Both the position numbers and the translations under genes were made by a program. From assembly GCA_025266875.1 (NCBI GenBank), contig JALLLT010000003.1, positions 1,116,001-1,180,000 of the forward strand: a stretch of DNA of 64,000 nucleotides, in the 5' to 3' direction. Below, piece by piece: positions 36,703-46,542 of the stretch. The stretch's first letter is position 1. Every line of letters begins with the position of its first letter. Below the pieces are notes generated by a model, which saw only the letters and a list, made by a program, of their open reading frames with translations, made no database searches and had not been told where the DNA came from. This DNA is from Fennellomyces sp. T-0311. Its lineage: Eukaryota; Mucoromycota; Mucoromycetes; Mucorales; Lichtheimiaceae.

Positions 36703-38527
36703 ATGGCTGACGACACAACGACAAGGCTTTTATCAACGTTTCTCCAAACCATTGGCGAATTCAAGAAGTGCGTTACCGACGGATTTGCTGCGGTTGATCA
36801 GCGACTCATCCGCTTGGAACTAGCCGTGTCAACCGATCTGGAGGAAGTAAAAACAGGTACGAGTAAACTCAAGGACAAGGGTTCAGGTTTCGCGTTACAA
36901 TTTGCTGATGCGTTGACCACAACTACAACCACGCAAGGACCGCTTCCATCTTACCCACAATCTTCTCCTGCGCAAAATCCTTTCGCAGATGTAGAGATCC
37001 CTCGCGATGTTAGGCAACCACTCGTCCGAGAAGGAACATCGCTCCAATTTCGCTGGTCTCAATACGAGTACCTATGCGAATACATCTTAAGGAAGCAGAA
37101 TATCCCTTACCATGATCGGTATTACGCAACTTTTAAAGGTAATGCACTCATGTATACAGCAGATCTTGTTCTTGATATTCGAGCGCATCACAATTTGAGT
37201 CCATCAAATACTTGGGCGCATCTTTCAAAACAAGTACGGCTGGAAGCCGAAGGAATGTATGAAAAACTGGTTGGTAAGGAGTACCCTCTTGTTGCGTGCA
37301 TTGAAAGCTGGGGCGCGATGCTGATGATGCGTAAAGCATTCTGGGGTGTAAAGGATAAAGAAAGTAAGCACGGCAAAACACTAATCATCAAAACTAACAC
37401 CTTTTCTACTGTTTGCTTTAGCCCCAGGTGCGATGGCTGGCAATCGGTGTGTGTAGGTTGTCGTACATCCATGAGTTACTATTAATACAACTTTATCACT
37501 AGTACTACCGAAGCTCCTTCCAACACCAGAGCAACCCCCGCTGAAAGGTATTATCTGTCCACTTTTTGACCTTTTTGATTGAAAAACAATATTATAGTTC
37601 CAGTGACACTTATGCAAACCCTCAGTCGCGTTCATCAAGTTATGCTTCTAAGGAGATGTCAAGTGATGATGAAGACGATGAGCTAAGGGATTTTCAGAAC
37701 GGCGACTCCAGTAGTGACGGCGATAGTGACAGTATTTCTTGCGACGACGACGACGACGACGACGATAGTGTGCGTCTGCACGGAGATGGACGAACTTTAC
37801 GAACCCCTGGTCTGCTTGAAGTAGATGATTTACTTTGTGATGATCATCTTCCGGAGTTAGTTGAGGGCAACCTTAAAAAGCTACCTACCTTGGACACTAA
37901 ACTCTCTAGTAAACGCGATGGAAGGGAACCTGAATCTAACACACAAGAACTATCAAAAAGTCACAAAAAGGCTACAGTCGCGAGATCGACGGCAGAAAGC
38001 AGGCAAAGGTATACAACAGGAGTCGCCGGTCAAGGGTAACAAGCAAAAGTCAGCTGCCACGAGTATACCACACCAGCGAGCCACACCATCTGAAGCAAGC
38101 AGCAGTACAAGGGTGGTCCATAAACATAAGTCATTCTAAAACGTTGACATATATTATCTTTTTAAGACGCGTGGTACTGATATTTATTTCACTTCAGCGA
38201 AGTCAGCTTCTATCACTGAGGCGCAAAACTATAGTCAAGGTATTGGGGCGATTGAAGTGAACGATGACACAAGTTTAGATGGAGGTAAGAAATTTAAACA
38301 TTGCCTTCAAAATTTTAGGATCCAAGAAACTGGGAAGCCAAAAAAGTCCCAAGTTATTAAGAACACAAACAACGATTACTCACCCCAAAAAACGACGTGG
38401 TAGACCGCCCAAGAAAGTTACAAAGGATGCGGATGAAGAAACCACGCTCAAAGGAAAAAACTGTAAAGAAGCGCAGGTATACGAAGGCGTCGGAATGAAG
38501 GGTTCAAAACACGATATGATGGGATAA
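36703..38527 (+). CDS. Element-encoded acidic AT-hook protein, unknown family
   Basis: Exon 1 (36703 to about 37361) starts MADDTTTRLLSTFLQTIGEF, with an amphipathic, coiled-coil-like first 60 residues and a Thr/Pro linker. A conserved-looking block follows with RWSQYEYLCEYILRKQNIPY, NTWAHLSKQVRLEAEGMYEK and WGAMLMMRKAFWGVKD. Two tiny exons (about 37422-37447 and 37502-37545) lead in frame to an acidic Ser/Asp-rich exon from 37598 with a run of eight Asp. The 3' exon layout around 37950-38240 is unresolved: the frame shifts by one, which needs an extra intron or reflects decay. The last exon (about 38319-38527) carries the AT-hook KKRRGRPPKK. I recognise no transposase or catalytic domain. 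Being bounded by inverted repeats suggests a role in binding the AT-rich element ends (inference). Confidence 0.6.
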
Positions 38528-38680
38528 ATGGAGGTAAGTGATGTGTCTAGCAATAGTAGTATATGTAGCAATACGATAGTACTATAAGAATTAGTAATAA
38601 ACAGTTATTGCGCACCATAAGGATTTAAAGCATATGCGCAACCGTATTAATATGTTTGAAAAATATTCGTTTCTTTTTAC

Positions 38681-38748
38681 ATATTCAAAATATATTAAGA
38701 AATATTCGAACACGATATTCAAAATATATTCAAAATATATTCAAAATA
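38681..38748 (+). repeat. Right subterminal repeat array
   Basis: Contains the exact 19-mer copy of 36205-36223 at 38681-38699, then a tandem of ATATTCAAAAT units at about 38715-38748. Confidence 0.75.
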
Positions 38749-38784
38749 ATCCAAAAAAAAATACGTAAAAATCTTAATATGCTA

Positions 38785-38817
38785 TGAATATATCTTGAAT
38801 TTATTTTTTCTATGGTG
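38785..38817 (-). repeat. Right terminal inverted repeat
   Basis: Inverse copy of 36131-36163, ending ATGGTG and followed by TAT. Confidence 0.85.
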
Positions 38818-39993
38818 TATAAGAGCGGACGGAATTACGAATATCCCAATCGATGATAATAAATATACGTAAGTCTGATTAAGTCTGACACCAATTGTTC
38901 TCAGAAAACTCATAAAAATGTATGTACTTAGGTACGTAGAAGTGAAAAAAACTGTGCGCTTTTATAAATTAGCAGGAAGCGTATACTATATGAAACAAGC
39001 TGCTAGTCACTTTTCAATATCAATTAACTTTCATAAATACAAATCTGGATATGTATATTTTGTTTTATGTTTACTCAATCAGCAGCCTTGGTGGTATCCA
39101 TAAACGTGCGTACATAAGTATGCATATAGCATTATTAAAAGGAATGTGAAAACCATCCAAAGACGATACATATAATGTTTTACGATTTCTGCGAAACTTA
39201 TATAGGAACCATAGGAAAAACGACGAATATAGCGCCTTCTTCCTACGCCGACGGTAACTTTACAGTAAAATAATGGTTTATAGTTCTCGCCATTGGGTGA
39301 CTCCAGGTAATTTGAAAAATTAATGCTTTACGGAAATCCAGTGGTGGATAAACTGGCATGATAGCCACTAATACAATAGAAAACTTTCTGAACCTGTAAT
39401 GCTTATAGATACAGGAGCTACTACCAAAGAAAACTAGTTATAATTATGGCACGTATATAATTGAATAAGAGGGTTCGCTTGAAATACGATGAGTTCCCAA
39501 AAAGTGCACCTGCCGGCTGCTTATGCGAATATCAGTGACAGTTCAAAATCCTTTGCAATTAAAAAGAGCGTATAACGTAGAGATAGCAGAGCACACAAAT
39601 AAAGCAGTCTGATGCTTATAAACAAATAACTCCTGTTGACAACGGCTTTGTCACTTTGATCATTTACAATGGCCTAAATCACAAATTAGAGTAGTGACAT
39701 TTTAAAGCAACATAATAAGGCTTATCGTTCTCCATATGCTTTGATCCGTGCGATTCACGAAATGATTGGGCGATGGGCTTAGTATGCAACTCTAATGTGG
39801 AAGGTTACACTGCGCTGCAATAGAAGATTAACAAATCCACCTTTTTCATTGACAAGGTTTCTTTAGACAGCTTATTTTTTGAAAGGAGAAGCCCGATTAT
39901 ACAATTTTCAGGCAAAGATACATGCAGCATAACCCAGAAATTGACTAGAAATCATTCATTTTGTAATAATACCCACCAGAGAAACACTTCAAA
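38818..39993. other. AT-rich intergenic region
   Basis: No gene seen between the mobile element and the HET-type pseudogene. Confidence 0.5.
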
Positions 39994-41548
39994 ATGTATA
40001 TCAAGTATGTCGCACCGCAACGAATAGCTAATACCACCTTCACAAAATGCCATTCAGACGGAGGCGACTACAGAACGACGTGGTTCGTCCGCACTTCTTA
40101 CTAGGAAAATGTTCCAGGATACGAAGCTGTCTATGATTATCATGCCTTGTCGTCTGCTAGGGAAGAGTCCGGTGAGATCGTTCCGAAAGATATCGGAGGT
40201 GACATTTCCACTGACAATGGCCTTCATCGGGTAACCAAGATTGAAAAGGAAATGCTCGGTATTTCCAACCTGTTTCGTCACCGAAAAGAAACCGTAGCGG
40301 CGCATTAAGATGCATACAACAAATTGCTCCAACAAATATGCAAGGACTTTGCTATACAATATCTATGGTATGACAAGATGTGTATTGAGCAGAAAAACAA
40401 CGCCGAGAAGCGGTGCAAAATTAAGCAAATGCATCGTATCTACGCAGTCGCCTTGGTGCCGGAAAACTACGTCGACAATCCGAAAAATTTCAATATCAAG
40501 AGCTGGATATCCGGGAATATGGATTCTAAATGCATTGCTGATAGCCGAATGGAAGTGTCTTTGTGGTTTCAGCGCAGTTCAGCACTGAGGAAGTGATGAT
40601 GTCTATTCGGATTTTAGTCGTCGGACGAAATACGCACTTTTGGTCTCTTGCCATTTTCAAACAAGGAAAAAAGTCACACGGAAGACGATCAACTGTCAAA
40701 TGCCATGCTTGGCTTCCAAAGAAAAAGTGATGAAAAGCGCAAGCATCTCCTCCTTTATGTTCATTGTCGAACAAGCACGACAGAATATTATCAATGGTCA
40801 ACATTTTCTGCGACATAATATCTATCGATATCAACCATGACAGCGAAGTGTCAGCTGTCATGAACAGCTTTTATCGACAATTGGCCCAACGCGATGACCA
40901 CGGAATCCTACGACCTTCCTTCTTGGGCAGGGGTCGGGAGAATCCAATCAAAATGCCCAGTTGTCGACATTATACTCGGTGAAGGCGGCTTTTGAAGCAT
41001 TGATGACGACAAGCTCTTACATGTACGTTGCCAGTGCTATACCCTACGGCGACCCATCGAGTTCGATGATGATAGTATGTTTACATAACTCACACGATGG
41101 CAGTGAGCATCGATTAATTGTTCCAAGGTGATTAACTCCATAGGTTATTTCGGTGGTAACGTAAGCAGCAGCCTTGGATTGGATCCAGTATTGCATGGTT
41201 TTGCGGGCGGATCTCTTCCCTTCGCACCACGTAAAGTCTGGCACCAGATATTGTTCCCAATCCTACCACACTCCTTCACCGAACAATGTGATGAATGCGA
41301 TGTGCTTGGTGTTCTATTTGCCTTTGTGATAGAAAGGCTCCGTAATGATATTGTGGTCGGGTATGGCATCAGTTCTGTTGCTCCCAGTTTTAGCAAAGTC
41401 TATTCATAGTTCAAGGTACAAAGTAGTCGGCACCACCGTACTGAAAACGTTTCATTATGATGAGCCACGTAAGGGTCCAGAGAGGTTCCTGGACGAAATG
41501 TTTAACCAACTCGGGCGCTCGAAATACCCGGACTTCTGTATAGATTAA
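39994..41548 (+). pseudogene. Decayed HET-domain (heterokaryon-incompatibility-like) gene
   Basis: Protein-like segments appear in order but in different frames. An upstream segment around NVPGYEAVYDYHALSS runs into an in-frame TAA at 40306-40308. The best-conserved block follows: QYLWYDKMCIEQKNNAEKRC then KQMHRIYAVALVPE (about 40354-40470), which matches the HET-domain pattern D-x-CI-x-Q ... QM-x-x-IY. Frame changes follow near 40580 (TEEVMMSIRILVVGR) and 40725. KHDRILSMVNIFCDIISIDI lies around 40770-40840, then later pieces (LLHVRCQCYTLRRPIEFDDD, HYDEPRKGPERFLDEMFNQL), ending at 41548. Multiple stops and frameshifts show a dead copy. HET proteins mediate nonself recognition in Dikarya; their role in early-diverging fungi is unclear. 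Confidence 0.7.
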
Positions 41549-41863
41549 TGCAGGCTACCTTTATGTTGGTTATTTTTGGATTACGGATGGTTATCTAGCA
41601 CGCTGCTGATGTACACTATACGCAAACTATAGATTCCTCTCACCTATAATAATGAATTGCTGTAGTACTCGCTTCCATGCATCTTTATTTGCGCATATCG
41701 ACGATACCTATGAAGCGAATACCTTCATGACGCATTAAAGAATTCAATCATCCAGTACCCGGGGCCTAACTACTATATGGTCGAGTGGGATAAGCGGAAA
41801 CCATCGTATTTGATTAGGAATTAGATGCACACTTTCCGCTTTCGTCCACAGCTTTATTCCGCA
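41549..41863. other. Intergenic, VPS20 promoter
   Basis: About 315 bp, no gene or clear core-promoter motif seen. Confidence 0.45.
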
Positions 41864-42814
41864 ATGGGTTCGAGCGTTTCCAAGAACAAAATCACTTCTC
41901 AAGACCGAGCCATTCTTGACCTCAAGCTTCAACGAGACAAATTAAAGAAGTACCAAAAGGGTGTAAGTTGGTTCATGAGCAATGCTTAATTATAGAAGTT
42001 TGCTGACAATTGGAATAGATCAATGCTGTTCTTGAGAAAGAAGTCCAGGCAGCGCGGACCGCTCTGGGTCAAGGCAACAAAAAGAAGGCCTTGTTGGCAT
42101 TGAAAAAGAAAAAGTACCAAGAGCAGCTTTTGGAGAAAACCGATCAGCAACTGCTTAATCTCGAAGAACTGGTAAAAGCTCAAGTGGTTTTAAGGTTTAC
42201 GAGGTGGTTTTAACTATCGTGATTAGACACAATCAATCGAATACGCTATCGTTGAAAAGGAAATCATGGAAGGATTGAAGAATGGCAATTCGGTACTGAA
42301 GGAAATCCACAAGGAAATGTCTTTGGAAGCAGTGGAAAAGCTGATGGATGATACGGCAGACGCGATTGCGTATCAGAATGTAAGGAGAAGGGGGTTTTGT
42401 GGGAGCCAAAAAAAAAAAAAAACTGATTTGTTGCTATTAGGAAATTGAGGAACTTTTGAGTGGAAAGATCTCGGATGAAGATGAGGAGGAGATTTTACAA
42501 GAGCTCGAGAGTTTGCAACAACAAGAGGTAAAGGCGAGAGTGAAGGATTGAATGGCACAGAAGGTTGAATTTGGATTCGCTAGCTTGATGCGCAGTTGCC
42601 AAGTATACCCAATAAGCCGATACCCGATGCTGAGCGCAATAAGGTTGGGGATCTGCCAGAGGTGCCAACTCATACCCCAGAAGAACAAGGTACGGGTAGT
42701 ATGTGTGTCGATAAAGTCATTAGTAACATAACCGATAGTCCCAGTCAAACAAAAGACCGGAGAGCGGGAAGCAATGCTGGCGTAGTAGACCGGCTAGGTT
42801 GTATGACAGAGTAG
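41864..42814 (+). CDS. VPS20: ESCRT-III subunit VPS20/CHMP6
   Basis: Five exons (41864-41962, 42019-42171, 42227-42379, 42441-42527, 42584-42814) encode 240 aa. It begins MGSSVSKNKITSQDRAILDL, with Gly2 suitable for N-myristoylation as in CHMP6. The basic helix pair LKLQRDKLKKYQK and KKKALLALKKKKYQEQLLEK is followed by QSIEYAIVEKEIMEGLKNGN, IHKEMSLEAVEKLMDDT and the acidic DEDEEEILQELESL, then the LP-x-x-P-x-x-P type segment QLPSIPNKPIPDAE. VPS20 nucleates ESCRT-III (Snf7) polymerisation on endosomes after ESCRT-II binding. The tail of about 50 residues beyond the usual end is unconserved. Confidence 0.93.
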
Positions 42815-43101
42815 TATATGTATGATCGGGTTTTATTTTTCCTATGCATTAGATAAAGTCATAGTAAGTATATACTCGCCAGACTATACCTTGTATCATA
42901 AAATTGCACGCAACTGGGGAAGTAACTGCTTATCCACTTTTGGAAATATCAAGGAAATGATGTTTTCGAGCCGTCCAGTAATGATTTGAATGCAATATAT
43001 TTGTAGCTATACTATAATTACGAAAATACGTAGGTTGTAAAGATAAGAATAATGATAAAAATGCAAATACTTTAAAAAGAGCCGATACGTAATAACAAAA
43101 T

Positions 43102-44754
43102 CTACCGCAAAAAATAGTTTGGGCGAGCGGAAGGCACAAAGGCGACGGACATGGGTCGCTTGCTAACCGGAGGCGTAGCAAAGTCCACATTTTGGCTAAT
43201 TGACTTTAACCAATCGCTCCCCTTCCTCAAACTGTTCCTTCGTGCCAAACTAGGCACAGTATTCTGTTGTTCCTCCACTTCTCGTTCTTTCCAATGCTGC
43301 CATATGGCGGCACATTTTGTACCACTGAATCTACTAGGGGATCCAGGTGTCCCAGCAGTCGTTGCAACGGATGTATCGATAGTCAATGTGCGTCGCAATG
43401 GTGGGATGGGGGGTGACCATTCGCTTGGACTTGGAGTTGCTGCTTGCGGAGGTGGCAAAGCTGCTGCGGATGCTGATGGATTTAAATTGGGTTGGGGACC
43501 ATTGAGTGGAGGAGGACCGCGTCGACTGGCAGGTGACGATGTTGGAGACATTGTTATATTTAGCTCCTCGGCAATATCGGGAAACATCGAAAGCATACTG
43601 CCAAATATGTCCTTAATTCTCCTGACCTTGGGAGAAGTCAAAGATTGGCTAGATCCCGACGAGCATAAAGTGTCTTGTTTGGATGAATCGATGCAGAACT
43701 TCGGAGCATTCTCGATCATAAACTGAAAGAATTTGTTCCAACGTGTATTTTCTTTCACCAGACCAAGTTGTAGTAAATTGTGTGGTTCGTATTTGGGTGT
43801 GGGTCGCATGGAGGGTGCAGGTTGTTGAGAGGATTTGCTTGAGAAGATCGGTTTCCAGCGATTAAGTGATGTGGACGATAATTTATCGCAGGAAAGCGTC
43901 GCCTGAGATAATGAAGGTCGAGGAGGAGGTGGCCGACTTTGATTTTTCCGTAGTGATAGCGTACGAAACATTTTAACGGGTGTTTGGATGGGTGATGATT
44001 TGTTCTTTACACCATCTGATAACAGTTGACCAACGCCATCGAGCCGTACACATGTTGGCGCAAAAATAATTGACAGGTTTTCAGCAGGCATTTTGTTGCT
44101 GTTGGCATGGGAACTGACAACATGTGCGAATTGGATGATGAAGCGCAACAAGTTGCTATGGAAGCTCGGCAATGCTTGGCAAGCATTTTGGATGCGGCGC
44201 ACTTTTTCTTGAATGTCTATTTTTTGCCGATGTCAGGACTTTTTTTTTCTTTCGGAAGAGCACATGCGTTTAAACTTGCCTGGTGTACTTTCATAGGCGT
44301 TCAATAGTTCGGGCTGGAACACTTGAGGAATTACAGGCTCGGAGAGTTGTTGAAGATATCGTTTAAAGAGACCTGTGAGTGTATGGATAGGAACACTGCT
44401 GAGGTCAATGAGAAGTGGGTCGTCTACATTTGCGAATTCCTTTAGGAGCTTTTCGATGAGAGCAGTGTTTCCTGATCGACGAAAAATTCCTTCGGTGACA
44501 AGACCTTTTTTTTTAAACGGATTGAGCAATCGAGTGAGAGAAATATCTGCAATGCGTGTAGTCTAACCTCGCTCTTGTATCTCCTGGCTACATCTGATGA
44601 GAAGCGCTGGGACGTCGCCTCGAGGACTCTTCTGCGACGGCGATTTAACAGAGGACGTTGAGATGGCCTGCTCGGCGGTGGAGGCCAGCGAGGGGGGCTT
44701 TTGCGCACGGTTCTGCCAAAAATTTCTGCGCAAGGATTTTCTTAAATTAGACAT
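43102..44754 (-). CDS. RhoGAP-domain protein
   Basis: Three exons (44754-44568, 44504-44280, 44216-43102) give 508 aa. The RhoGAP domain occupies about residues 45-210: VPALLIRCSQEIQERG, EGIFRRSGNTALIEKLLKEF (arginine finger about Arg71), IHTLTGLFKRYLQQLSEPVI, LLRFIIQFAHVVSS and KMPAENLSIIFAPT. It should stimulate GTP hydrolysis by Rho/Rac/Cdc42-type GTPases; the exact target is unknown. The rest is Ser/Pro-rich and disordered, probably phosphorylated. Intron 2 (44217-44279) has a GCAAGT donor, so it is a GC-AG intron; joining gives the expected PDIQEKVRRIQNAC. Convergent with VPS20 (287 bp), divergent from the OB-fold gene (173 bp). Confidence 0.9.
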
Positions 44755-44927
44755 GGAGAAAAAAATGAAAAGGAAAAAAAAAGAGTAAGCAGATCAAGAC
44801 GTCTGCGCGCTTTTTCACTTGATGTCGGTCGAAAAGTAAACATTTGATCCTGTTTTTACCAATTTGGCAGCTGTTTTCATCCATTCTTTCTCTCCCCGCC
44901 CCCCTCTCCAAACCCTATTTCGCAACA

Positions 44928-45539
44928 ATGGCACCCATGATCCCTCATGCCGTTATTGTCCAAGTGGCAGCGCGTCAGTTGATCTTTCGAAGATGCTCCA
45001 CTTGCAAAGGAAAGCTCGTTGGCTGTGCCCAAAACCACGAGTTGCGCACCGCCGGTGTAATGTACTTTTGCGTCGAATGCGGGGACGATGCAACGACGTT
45101 TCTAGCGAATTACCATTTAGAAATGATAGTAAGCGTCTCGAATGGCGAAAAAGTCAAAAAGGCGACTGCATATGACAAGGCAGTGGAGCTACTTTTGGGT
45201 TGTTCGGCAGACAAGTTGTCCGAGGTAAGAAAACGCGTGGAAAGAAGAAAAGACGCGTAATTGACGCGCACCGCTTTGGCACAGCTCCTCGTCAAAGATC
45301 CAAAACTAGTCGATGATATCGAAGAAATGCTTCTGGGATTGCGCTGCCATCTGATCATTCGTCAGGATAAAAAGAAAAAGAAGAAAAACGCAAAGGTGGG
45401 TACACGCGCTCTCGCTTGCTACTGTTCCTGACGTCTGTTTCAGGCAAAAGCCGTTGACTCGACAACGATCGATGTCGAAGCAATCATACCTGCGGATCCG
45501 CGCTTCAAGCCCATGTTCGCTACGTTGGATCAAGACTAG
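44928..45539 (+). CDS. Stand-alone RPA70-C-like zinc/OB-fold protein
   Basis: Three exons (44928-45224, 45285-45395, 45444-45539) give 167 aa. A zinc-ribbon is visible at CSTC (23-26) and CVEC (48-51), inside a beta-rich segment (AGVMYFCVECGDD, NYHLEMIVSVS). Then comes AYDKAVELLLGCSADKLSEL, which resembles the end of the RPA large-subunit C-terminal OB fold (Rep_fac-A_C). A Lys-rich stretch (KKKKKKNAK) and an acidic tail follow. The protein would be a small single-stranded nucleic-acid binder or a partner in an RPA/meiotic/telomere complex. I do not recognise an exact orthologue. Intron removal keeps frame throughout, supporting a real gene. Confidence 0.65.
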
Positions 45540-46484
45540 TGCTGCTACCGTGAACCTGATATGGAAAACATTCCGCGTTTTTCTTATTCATTGGAAAAGT
45601 GGCCTTCGCTTCCCTTATTTGGCACTAATACGAACACTCAAAGTATCCGAACCATCCAGTTCGATGGGATTTTTTCCGATTGACAGGTAATTATTTTCCT
45701 CTGCCTCGACCCACGTGCTGACCCTGTCGTGGTTATCAGGGAGAGGAAGAAACACTTGCAAACGATACAGTCAACGGTTGTTGTGCCTGAATAACCGTGA
45801 ACAGCTTTTCTTGGTCACACTTAACGGAAGCGGTACGCCGTGAGACTCTACACACTGCTGCCTGCTAACTTGATATGCGTCTCTTGCCCACGTATAAAGC
45901 ACTGTTTACCGGCATTATCAAATGTTATTTCGTTGTTTTCAATCGGAAGCCCGACTTATCAGGGAGGCAATCGCCCAAAAAGCGGTTTGAAGAAAACAAT
46001 TGTCCGTCAAAGCGCATGGATAAAAATATCCTTCATATCACTGATATCGCCCATGAGCCATTTTTGTCATGCTTTGCTGAATCTGGTCATGGGCGTATCG
46101 CGGCAATGTTTACCGCCACGCTCGTTTGGTAGAAACACATCGTTTTTGTTTGCTACCCTCTGTATTTTAAGCCAGCTGGCATATAAAACTTGGTATTTCA
46201 ACAATACCAACGTACTTTCCAAAGATCACGCTTGTATTAGATTTAAGCATCAGGTACCGTTCGACCCAGTTCCCGTGCGAACATCGGAACAGCGTTGCCT
46301 CATGTTCCGAGTAGTACAACTGGCTCTGGTGGATGCATGTTACGCACGGCATTTCATGAACGACGCGCATGTGCAATTAGCCTAACTGTAAGAAAACCTT
46401 ATCGAAAACAAACCTGGGCTTGTTATATAATCAACAATGCTTTGCCATTAAGAAACGTGTATTGTTTTCATATGAACAAATATT

Positions 46485-46521
<37 letters not shown>

Positions 46522-46542
46522 TTGTGTGTTGATGAGGAGTTC
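45540..46542. other. Intergenic with AG microsatellite
   Basis: Two overlapping frames (45840-46385 and 45875-46132) exist but have no recognisable domain or homologous pattern; not annotated. An (AG)n run lies at 46486-46518. Confidence 0.4.
46486..46518. repeat. (AG)n microsatellite
   Basis: Perfect AG dinucleotide run of about 33 bp just beyond the 3' end of the repeat-protein gene. Confidence 0.9.

Larger units (their letters stand above)
36131..38817. mobile_element. 2,687-bp TIR element (CACC...GGTG ends, TAT duplication)
   Basis: Terminal inverted repeats of 33 bp at 36131-36163 and 38785-38817 match at 31 of 33 positions; both begin CACCAT and continue with GAAAAAATAAATTCA. TAT flanks both outer ends (36128-36130 and 38818-38820), consistent with a 3-bp target duplication. 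AT-rich subterminal repeats of the type ATATTCAAAATATATT occur inside both ends. A single multi-exon gene for an AT-hook protein fills the interior. CAC ends, a 3-bp duplication and subterminal repeat arrays are features of CACTA/CMC-type transposons, but no DDE transposase is visible, so the class is inference and the element may be non-autonomous. Confidence 0.75.

Noticed and set aside
44505..44567. A 21-nt intron inside the RhoGAP gene (acceptor at the first AG)
   Set aside because: Far below plausible length; the next AG gives a 62-nt intron and restores the RhoGAP sequence ERGLVTEGIF.
45840..46385. 181-codon frame overlapping an 85-codon frame
   Set aside because: Starts at GTG, composition is atypical of protein, and no domain is seen.
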